Below are positions 58,004 through 64,000 of a DNA stretch of 64,000 bases, one piece after another; the first letter of the stretch is position 1, and every line of letters starts with the position of its first letter. Origin of the DNA: Anaerolineae bacterium. GTDB lineage: Bacteria; Chloroflexota; Anaerolineae; Aggregatilineales; Phototrophicaceae. The notes under the pieces were generated by a model. It was not told the DNA's origin. It made no database searches and saw only the letters and a program-made list of their open reading frames with translations. Made by a program: the position numbers and the translations under genes. Location: NCBI GenBank assembly GCA_022823165.1, contig JAJDXR010000046.1, positions 47,128 through 111,127 of the forward strand. Reading direction: 5' to 3'.

Positions 58004-59023
58004 ATGGCTGAGGTTACTAGCAGCAAACCACGTGTGCTTTCCGGCATTCAGCCTTCGGGCAACCTCACGATTGGCAATTATCTGGGCGCTCTCAAACAAT
58101 GGGTAGAAGTCCAGAAGGACTACGACTGCTTCTACTGCGTTGTCGATCTGCATGCGATAACCGCCGAGCAAGACCCGCGGGAATTGCGGCGCAAGACCCG
58201 CGAGAGCGCCGCCATATACATTGCGGCGGGTATAGACCCCGAAATCTCGACTGTATTCGTACAGTCGCATGTGCCGGCGCATTCCGAATTGGCCTGGATG
58301 CTGACCTGTATGGCGCCGCTCGGCTGGCTGAATCGGATGACGCAATTCAAGGACAAATCAGCCAAACAGGCGCAAGAGTCCATCGGAGCGGGCTTGCTGA
58401 ATTATCCCAGTTTGATGGCGGCCGATATTCTGCTGTATCACGCCGAGCTGGTGCCCGTTGGCGATGACCAGCGCCAACATCTGGAATTCACGCGCGATCT
58501 GGCTCAGCGCTTCAACCATCTTTATGGCGAGACCTTTACCTTGCCGGCGGTAATGACGCCGAAGGCCGGCGCGCGCGTGATGGGATTGGACAATCCCACC
58601 GCCAAAATGTCCAAGAGCGAAGAGTCGGAGAATCACGCGGTTTATCTCTTGGACGACCTCTCGCGCGCGCGCAAGAAAATCATGCGCGCTGTCACCGACT
58701 CTCATCGCGAAATCCATTTCAGCGACGAACGCGAGCGCGCCGGCGTCAACAACTTGCTGACGATATATCAAGCCATCACCGGCGAACCACGCGAGGATAT
58801 CGAGGCGCATTTCGCCGGCAAGGGCTACGGCGATCTGAAGCGGGGAGTGGCGGACCGCGTACTTGAGACGCTGGCGCCGCTGCAATCCCGTTACAACGAC
58901 CTGATGAATGAAGCCGGTTATCTGGACTCGGTGTTAAAAGTTGGCCGCGAGAAAGCCGCGGCAATCGCGGAAGAGACGCTCAAACTGGCGCAAAAGCGCA
59001 TCGGATTTCTAGCGCCATCTTGA
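58004..59023 (+). CDS. trpS: Tryptophan--tRNA ligase
   Basis: Charges tRNA-Trp. The 339-aa class I synthetase has the HIGH-like TIGN in SGNLTIGNYLGA and the KMSKS signature in AKMSKSEES; FVQSHVPAHSELAW and NYPSLMAADILLY are typical. The leader is about 35 nt, with no T-box, so it is not tRNA-regulated in that way. Its stop codon overlaps the -35 of tRNA-Glu. Confidence 0.97.
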   Translation: MAEVTSSKPRVLSGIQPSGNLTIGNYLGALKQWVEVQKDYDCFYCVVDLHAITAEQDPRELRRKTRESAAIYIAAGIDPEISTVFVQSHVPAHSELAWMLTCMAPLGWLNRMTQFKDKSAKQAQESIGAGLLNYPSLMAADILLYHAELVPVGDDQRQHLEFTRDLAQRFNHLYGETFTLPAVMTPKAGARVMGLDNPTAKMSKSEESENHAVYLLDDLSRARKKIMRAVTDSHREIHFSDERERAGVNNLLTIYQAITGEPREDIEAHFAGKGYGDLKRGVADRVLETLAPLQSRYNDLMNEAGYLDSVLKVGREKAAAIAEETLKLAQKRIGFLAPS

Positions 59024-59048
59024 CCGGTCCGGCAAGATTGACTAGAAT
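59020..59048 (+). promoter_or_regulatory. Predicted promoter of tRNA-Glu
   Basis: TTGACC and TAGAAT separated by 17 bp; the -35 overlaps the trpS stop codon. It ends 9 bp before the tRNA. Confidence 0.7.
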
Positions 59049-59057
59049 AGTTCCCAA

Positions 59058-59130
59058 GCCCCATTCGTCTAGCGGCCTAGGACGTGGCCCTCTCAAGGCC
59101 AAAACAGGAGTTCGAGTCTCCTATGGGGCA
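59058..59130 (+). tRNA. tRNA-Glu (anticodon CTC)
   Basis: A 73-nt tRNA with acceptor GCCCCAT/ATGGGGC and discriminator A, D-arm GTCTAGCGGCCTAGGAC, anticodon stem TGGCC/GGCCA with loop CTCTCAA (anticodon CTC, reading GAG) and T-loop AGTTCGAGTCT. CCA is not encoded. Confidence 0.95.
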
Positions 59131-59134
59131 ATTC

Positions 59135-59166
59135 AACCTCAGCTGTCAACCGGCTGAGGTTTTCTG
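59135..59166 (+). terminator. Probable terminator after tRNA-Glu
   Basis: Perfect 9-bp stem AACCTCAGC / GCTGAGGTT with a 9-base loop, followed by a short T-rich tail. Confidence 0.6.
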
Positions 59167-59401
59167 TACCGCCGCGCAAGATAAGATCGCGAATTTATGC
59201 CAGCGCGAAGCATAGTCCTGGCATTGTTGTCGCAATGGGGCGCTAGCATAACAAGAAGCGCCCTGAATCAGATCTCAATTTAACCCTATAGAAACAGATG
59301 TATAAAGAGTTATAATTGACCAGACCAGCCGTGCCGCCGCGAATCGCCCGCCTGGCGCCACGCCAAGCGGCGCTCCGACGGCGCCCGAGGCCGCTTGCGC
59401 C

Positions 59402-60013
59402 GTGAACCCGCCCTACTTGATTCCCTCTGAACCGGCGCGCGCCGAGATCACCGTCAAGAAGTCGCGCTTTGTGACAACGGTCGGGCTCGCCAAGACGGTG
59501 GACCAAGCTCGCGACGCTATCGCCGCCTCGCGAATTGAGTTTCCCAAGGCGAATCATCACGTCTACGGATTCCGCGTCGGCTTCGCCAAGTCGGTAACGG
59601 AGGGTATGAGCGATGACGGCGAGCCTTCCGGCACTGCCGGGCGCCCCACCTTGGCGGTGCTGCGAGGATCGGAGGTTGGCGATATCGTGCTGGTAACGGC
59701 GCGCTTCTTCGGCGGCATCAAACTTGGCACGGGCGGATTAGTGCGGGCTTATACAGAGTCCGCCCAAGCGGCTTTGAGCCTGCTACGGACTGAGCTCAAG
59801 GTTGAGCGACATCTGGTCGGCATTGAGATGCCCTACTCCTTTTACAATACAGCCAAGCTGCTAATCAGCGCGCATGACGGCCTGATTGAGGATGAAACTT
59901 TTGCGGCGCAAGTCACCGTGATCGCCAGGTTCGCCGCGCCCGACCTGGAGCGGTTCAGCGCCGAGGTGGTGGATCGCAGCGCCGGGCAAGTCAATCCGGT
60001 CAGCCTGGACTAA
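59402..60013 (+). CDS. YigZ/IMPACT family protein
   Basis: A 203-aa two-domain protein of the UPF0029/IMPACT family. It starts with GTG at 59402. The N-terminal domain has KKSRFVTTV, the HHVYGFRVG strand, SDDGEPSGTAGRP (the family hallmark) and VTARFFGGIKLGTGGLVRAY; the C-terminal half is the DUF1949-like ferredoxin fold. Role uncertain; relatives bind ribosomes or regulate Gcn2 in eukaryotes. A TATAAT at 59311-59316 is a possible -10. Its last four bases overlap the convergent TPR gene. Confidence 0.93.
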   Translation: MNPPYLIPSEPARAEITVKKSRFVTTVGLAKTVDQARDAIAASRIEFPKANHHVYGFRVGFAKSVTEGMSDDGEPSGTAGRPTLAVLRGSEVGDIVLVTARFFGGIKLGTGGLVRAYTESAQAALSLLRTELKVERHLVGIEMPYSFYNTAKLLISAHDGLIEDETFAAQVTVIARFAAPDLERFSAEVVDRSAGQVNPVSLD

Positions 60014-62025
60014 GATTCCTGCGCCATTTTCTGCGCTACCAGATGGCGAACCTGCCAAATCGCCCGATGAGACGGCGCGATGGTCTCAGCGCGCGCGATA
60101 TAGGGTCGGGCATCTTCCAACTGGTCATTGACAATGAGATAATTGGCCATTTGCGCCAGCAAGTAGATATCGCTGGGAAAAGCTTCCAAACCGGCGTTAA
60201 GTTGGCTTATCGCCTGCTCGCGTTCGTTGCGCGCCCACAGAATCCGCGCCAGCCCCAATTCGATTTGCGGCGCTTCGCCAGCCCGCGCCCTGGCGTCATT
60301 TAGCACTTCTCGCGCGCTTTCATTGTCCTGCCAGGACAAATAGCAGCGGGACAGAACGATGTAGAGATCAAGCATGCGCGGCGCGATTTCGACCGCGCTT
60401 TCCAGCAAGTCGACCTGCTCTTCAGTGATTTGACTGCGGCTGCCGAGCAACAGCTTGAGTTCAGCAAATGCCGCTTCAAAGCCCGGTAATTTCGCGCTGA
60501 GTTCCAAACGCTGAAGCTCCGTTTCCAGCGCATCGTCCAGCTCAACCAGTTGTGCGCGGCAAGCCTGGATGGTGTCGATCGCCAGCGCGTGGTCTTCGTC
60601 CGCCAGCGCCAGCTGAGCCAGGAAAACGTGAGCATAGGGATTGGCGTCCGCAAGGCTCTGGAGAACCTCATAGGCGCGATTGCGCTCGGGCAAATCCAGC
60701 AGCCTGTCGATAATGTCGCCGGTAAGATCCCCAAAGGTATCGTTCCGCGCCAGCTGCTCAAAGTGGCTCCACAGCGCCGGATCTTCCAAATCAATCATGT
60801 ACGTAAGCGCCAGTTGCCGCGCTCGCAGGTTATCGGGCGCTAACTCAATATGCGACTTAAGCGCCTGCAGGATCTCGGCTGCGGTCTGCTCTTCCTCGGC
60901 AACCGCATCGGGATCGATAAATAGCAGCGCTTCAATAGCCCACTCCTGCGTCTCGGCGTTGATCAGCATCTGGGCATACTGCCAGTACAGCGCGGGATGC
61001 TGCGCGCCGCTCTCCAATGCGTGTTGGCAGGTGTCGATCGCGCCTGGAATTTGCGCCGCTTCCAACTGTATTTCGATGGCGCGCTGCCATACGCTGGCCT
61101 CAACTTCCCCCACCAGGTACTGCTCCACGAAGCTGATGGCGCGGTCGGTGAAACCAAGTCTGGCCAAGCCGGTGGCGGCCGCGGCCGCTCCCCCGGCCAT
61201 ACGCGGATCAGCAGCGAATGATTGCGAGACCGCCGGCAATAGCGCTTCGCCCAGTTCATCCAAGCCGGCTTGCATGATTTGCTCAGTCATCATGCCCAGG
61301 CACCAAGCCGCGAATTCGCTGCGCTGGATTGAAGCCAGTTGCGCGACTTCACGAAACTGCTCCAGCCGCTCGTCCTGGCTCCAGTCGACGCCCCAGAAGC
61401 TCAAGTAAACATCCAGATTCCAGTAAAAGACATTTTCCAGCAGGCTCGCGGTTGCCAGCGCGTCTTGGTCCACGGTCGCATACTCAATGACCGCCTGTTC
61501 ATAGTTCGGTCCCGCTAAAGCTGCCATCAGCTGAGCCGCTATAGCGGGCAACCCTAGCGCAGCCTCCGCCAGCGAGTCAAAGTGATGCGCGAATTCCTGC
61601 GGCTCCCGCTCGTCTAAAAATCCGCTGTCCAGCACCAAGTTGAGCTGGCATCCGGCTGATCCCATCTCGAGCTGGCCGCAAAGGACAACATTGTCAGCCA
61701 GCCCGGTCAATTCCCAGTCAGCAATCTCAAATTGAAAATCGGAATCAGAAATCTCGCTGTTTTCATCCTCGGAATCAATTTTGGCGAGACAGCGATATAC
61801 CCTGGTATCTCGGTATTGCTCAATCAAGTAGGCCAGGCAAGAGGCGATCCCCATGGCAATAACGGGCGATTGCGCGCACAGGATCGGATAGATGCTGATG
61901 CGAAAATACTCTTCGGTTTCAATGGATTGCGCCAGGCCGGCCGCGCTGCCAAAGATTGACGCGGGCGCGCCGGCATCCGCCTCAGGTCTTCCTGCCGCTT
62001 TCATACGTTCAACTGCGTCAATCAT
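60010..62025 (-). CDS. Large TPR-repeat protein, cytoplasmic, unknown function
   Basis: A 671-aa protein. The start at 62023-62025 (MIDAVERMKAAGRP) follows GGAG six bases upstream. The N-terminal 200 residues form an unrecognised alpha/beta domain with several Cys (ISIYPILCAQSPVIAMG); the rest is helical with degenerate TPR units (for example LALADEDHALAIDTIQ, LARILWARNEREQAISQLNAGLEAFP). No signal peptide or membrane helix. It shares a direction with the SH3 protein upstream but is separated by a terminator. Confidence 0.8.
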   Translation of the reverse strand: MIDAVERMKAAGRPEADAGAPASIFGSAAGLAQSIETEEYFRISIYPILCAQSPVIAMGIASCLAYLIEQYRDTRVYRCLAKIDSEDENSEISDSDFQFEIADWELTGLADNVVLCGQLEMGSAGCQLNLVLDSGFLDEREPQEFAHHFDSLAEAALGLPAIAAQLMAALAGPNYEQAVIEYATVDQDALATASLLENVFYWNLDVYLSFWGVDWSQDERLEQFREVAQLASIQRSEFAAWCLGMMTEQIMQAGLDELGEALLPAVSQSFAADPRMAGGAAAAATGLARLGFTDRAISFVEQYLVGEVEASVWQRAIEIQLEAAQIPGAIDTCQHALESGAQHPALYWQYAQMLINAETQEWAIEALLFIDPDAVAEEEQTAAEILQALKSHIELAPDNLRARQLALTYMIDLEDPALWSHFEQLARNDTFGDLTGDIIDRLLDLPERNRAYEVLQSLADANPYAHVFLAQLALADEDHALAIDTIQACRAQLVELDDALETELQRLELSAKLPGFEAAFAELKLLLGSRSQITEEQVDLLESAVEIAPRMLDLYIVLSRCYLSWQDNESAREVLNDARARAGEAPQIELGLARILWARNEREQAISQLNAGLEAFPSDIYLLAQMANYLIVNDQLEDARPYIARAETIAPSHRAIWQVRHLVAQKMAQES

Positions 62026-62033
62026 TGACTGCT

Positions 62034-62066
62034 CCAATCAAAACACCCTGCCGCGTCGACAGGGTG
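62034..62066 (-). terminator. Probable terminator after the SH3-repeat gene
   Basis: Minus strand stem CACCCTG / CAGGGTG with a 9-base loop and a TTTT run, between the SH3 and TPR genes. It overlaps the first few bases before the TPR start. Confidence 0.55.
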
Positions 62067-62105
62067 CATTGTAATTCTGAGACCGTGAATTGAATAGAAG
62101 CGCCG

Positions 62106-63212
62106 CTAGCCGGCCAGCGGCACCAAGCTGTAGTCGCCGCGGAAAGCCACGTAGCGATTGCGCAGCCAAGCCTGTCCAAAGTCGCCTTGAACCAGCATCC
62201 ACTTGCCATCAGCGGACTTGCCGTGAACGGCCAAGGTCGTGCCGCCGGGCACTACGGCAACGATGCCATGGCTAACGCCCGGCCCGCTGCGAACGTTGAG
62301 ATAGGAAGTGTTGACCAGCGCGCGCGGCGTGTCGCCCTGGAGCGCGTCCTGATATTGCATGACATTCGAGAAATCGCCGCGGCCTATCGTGTAGCGTGTA
62401 TTGACCCAGCCGTTGCCCATGGCGGTTGCGACTTCGTACCATTTGCGGTCGGGAGCGATGCCCACCGCCGCCAATTTGGCGCCGCCCGGAACCGTAGTCA
62501 AGATATCGTCGCGGGCGCTCGGCCCCGTTCGTACATTAAGGTAGGAGGTATTGACCACCAGGTGCGGCGTTCCGGCGGGGATAGCGGGCTGATGGACCGA
62601 AGTCGAAGGCTGCTGAACCGGAGCTGGCGCGCCCAAGGTGGGTACACCTGAAAAGTCGCCGCGGCCCACAGTATAATTCGAGTTGACCCAGCCTATACCA
62701 GCGGAAGTCGTAACCTGATACCAGACGCCGCCAACATCCTTCGCAACAACGGCCACCTTCGTACCGCCCGGCGCTACGCCGAGGATGCCGTGCCCGATGC
62801 CCGGGCCCGTCCGTACGTTTAGGTACGAGGTGTTTATGACCAGATGCGCGGGGCTGGTCAGCGCGTCACCTGCGCCGCTGATCAAGTTCTTCGGCGTTCC
62901 TGCCCAGGGTACGGACGAGAAATCACCCCGCGCAACGGCATAAGAGGCGCGCAACCATCCCAAGCCGAAACTGCCGGAGACTTCGTACCACTTCCGATCC
63001 AATGAGAGCATCGTCACTGGAAATGTGCTTCCGCCTGGAACGACTGTTATGATGCCGTGGCCGACACCCGGACCGGTTCGGACATTTTGATAGGATGTAT
63101 TGACGACAACGTGCGCGTCCGAGCCTTGGGCGAAGGCTGCTAATGGAGTCAGCGACACTAACAAAAGGCTTGTAATTAGCAAGAATATGGGGAATTTCGC
63201 TATCCTGAGCAT
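62106..63212 (-). CDS. Secreted protein with four bacterial SH3 domains
   Basis: A 368-aa exported protein: a signal peptide (cleavage near AAFAQG) and four SH3b modules at about 33-100, 121-190, 213-285 and 298-368. Each begins with V-V/I-N-T-S-Y-x-N-V-R-x-G-P and ends with YxxxRGDFS. The high similarity of the copies points to recent internal duplication. No catalytic domain; it likely binds peptidoglycan or glycan. GGAGGACC precedes the ATG and a good promoter lies about 55 bp upstream. Confidence 0.9.
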   Translation of the reverse strand: MLRIAKFPIFLLITSLLLVSLTPLAAFAQGSDAHVVVNTSYQNVRTGPGVGHGIITVVPGGSTFPVTMLSLDRKWYEVSGSFGLGWLRASYAVARGDFSSVPWAGTPKNLISGAGDALTSPAHLVINTSYLNVRTGPGIGHGILGVAPGGTKVAVVAKDVGGVWYQVTTSAGIGWVNSNYTVGRGDFSGVPTLGAPAPVQQPSTSVHQPAIPAGTPHLVVNTSYLNVRTGPSARDDILTTVPGGAKLAAVGIAPDRKWYEVATAMGNGWVNTRYTIGRGDFSNVMQYQDALQGDTPRALVNTSYLNVRSGPGVSHGIVAVVPGGTTLAVHGKSADGKWMLVQGDFGQAWLRNRYVAFRGDYSLVPLAG

Positions 63213-63268
63213 TCGGTCCTCCAGGATTATCTGAGCGCATGCCGTCGGTCACGTGAGTATCGCCTGTC

Positions 63269-63297
63269 AGTATAGTGCCCACGTTATTTGCGGGCAA
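63269..63297 (-). promoter_or_regulatory. Predicted promoter of the SH3-repeat gene
   Basis: Minus strand TTGCCC and TATACT separated by 17 bp, giving a leader of about 50 nt. Confidence 0.7.
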
Positions 63298-63482
63298 ATG
63301 ATATGCTGTCTAATTTGCAACTGCTTTCTGTCAATTCAGCCGTATGGGACAGTGAGCAGCCAGTTTTACAGTTCGCCGCCGCAAAACCGTCGAAAGCCGC
63401 GACCGTTTTGCCACTCACCCGGCTTGGGAGTGTCAATTGTTGTGGATATAATTCTCTTTGCGAACACGACACAAGTTCTTTA

Positions 63483-63499
63483 ACCACCGAGAACACAGA
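63483..63499. repeat. CACAGAG-type repeat copy
   Basis: ACCGAGAACACAGAAG block, related to the copies at 36053 and 63723. Confidence 0.45.
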
Positions 63500-63536
63500 A
63501 GTAGTTCCAAGTAAGTCCTGCAACAGAATGAAGTCC

Positions 63537-63655
63537 GTAGGGGCGGCTCGCTGAGTCGCCCGTCGGAAAAGCTCCCTGCCCGCCGATGTTGCTCATGTAG
63601 CGACTGTCGGGCGTTTCAACGCTGCGCGTAGACACAGCAGGTCAAACGCCCCTAC
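63537..63655. repeat. 119-bp element with GTAGGGGCG terminal inverted repeats
   Basis: GTAGGGGCG at 63537-63545 and its exact complement CGCCCCTAC at 63647-63655 bound a non-coding stretch containing GAGTCGCCCG and GTCGGGCG. It has the form of a short palindromic (REP- or MITE-like) element. No second copy is in the window. Confidence 0.5.
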
Positions 63656-63722
63656 AGTTTTCGATCATTTTGTGTTTGTCCATGTTTCATCGATTCTGTT
63701 GCGCGACTTACTTGCGTTTACT

Positions 63723-63862
63723 GAGAACACAGAGATTATTCTAAATTTGGCGGGGTCTTCAAGTCCAGCAAAATCGGCACTCCCCTGACCTGGAAGTGGC
63801 GAATTTTGTGAATGCAACAGCTTCACAGCAAATAAAATATATCTCTGTGGTCTCTGTGGTCT
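63723..63862. repeat. Inverted pair of CACAGAG-type repeats
   Basis: GAGAACACAGAGAT at 63723-63736 and ATATCTCTGTGGTCTCTGTGG at 63839 onward face each other across about 100 bp, with CACAGAGAT matching ATCTCTGTG exactly. This could fold into a hairpin or mark the ends of a small element. Confidence 0.5.
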
Positions 63863-64000
63863 ACTTTCACAACCCCCAAAAAGCAAAGCTGGGAATTTGC
63901 AAAAGCCGCACTTATTGAATAGAATTCTGCTGCGGTGCGAGATCCCCATGTGTTCTTGGCAGAGTTTATGCCCTACAGAGTTTGGGACGGAGGCGAACTG

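Larger units (their letters stand above)
63298..64000. other. Repeat-bearing intergenic region at the right edge
   Basis: About 700 bp without a convincing gene; codon use of the small open frames is poor. It carries CACAGAG-type blocks and an inverted-repeat element (listed separately). A frame starting with ATG at 63968 runs out of the window after 11 codons and cannot be judged. Confidence 0.6.

Noticed and set aside
63968..64000. Start of a gene at the right edge (ATG then 10 codons)
   Set aside because: Too short to judge, no ribosome-binding site, and inside a repeat-bearing non-coding stretch.

Overview
This 64 kb window has the look of a bacterial chromosome from the Chloroflexota, probably an Anaerolineae-like lineage. 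That assignment is an inference from gene content: LysM proteins with Thr/Pro-rich linkers, SH3-repeat and G5/propeller surface proteins, a fused membrane/spermidine-synthase protein, a type II isopentenyl-diphosphate isomerase, the DUF1461 family and L,D-transpeptidases. There is no LPS gene set. The DNA is moderately GC-rich and densely coded, with many 1-4 bp start/stop overlaps and few intergenic regions over 300 bp. I found no rRNA, CRISPR array, transposase or phage genes. Two tRNAs are present: Leu-GAG and Glu-CTC.

Layout. 0-4 kb: a minus-strand envelope operon (LysM/carbohydrate-binding-like protein, DUF192, LysM-M23 peptidase). 4.2-6.2 kb: sucCD. 6.3-8.3 kb: the rplU-rpmA-rpmE-tdk operon, in which L31 carries a C-terminal domain resembling the RNA polymerase alpha CTD. 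8.3-10.4 kb: ruvB-queA, divergent from upp and a WecA/TagO-like transferase. 12.2-16.9 kb: a glycolytic operon gap-pgk-tpiA followed by a degenerate M50-like membrane protein. 17-25 kb: Tat-exported polysaccharide deacetylase, spermidine-synthase-like protein with DUF1461, GNAT, SolA-type oxidase and a MoxR/DUF58 pair. 25-28.3 kb: roadblock protein, pyrG and an adenosine-deaminase-fold protein that has lost every metal and catalytic residue. 28.3-36 kb: Hsp20, pheA-asd, L,D-transpeptidase, polyphosphate glucokinase, flavin reductase, an orphan response regulator and a PP2C phosphatase. 36-38.9 kb: hemW, idi2 (fni) and acpP.

38.9-48.7 kb is a surface-glycan locus on the minus strand: a G5/propeller lipoprotein, a large glycosidase-like/O-antigen-ligase fusion, a UDP-glucuronate decarboxylase, a second ligase, GtrA, a glycosyltransferase and a small membrane protein. 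48.7-56 kb: an RNA methyltransferase, a secreted propeller protein and the plsX-fabF-trmFO-hflX operon. 56-64 kb: tRNA-Leu, a TPR/membrane protein, smpB, trpS, tRNA-Glu, a YigZ/IMPACT protein, a large TPR protein and a four-SH3 secreted protein. The last ~790 bp is a non-coding stretch with inverted repeats, one family of which recurs at 36.05 kb.

Taken together this is a housekeeping core (TCA, glycolysis, fatty acid, nucleotide and translation genes) interleaved with Gram-positive-style envelope and glycan genes. The most unusual items are the L31/alpha-CTD-like fusion, the metal-less adenosine-deaminase-fold protein beside pyrG, the glycosidase-like/ligase fusion lacking its nucleophile, and a putative six-codon leader in front of pyrG.
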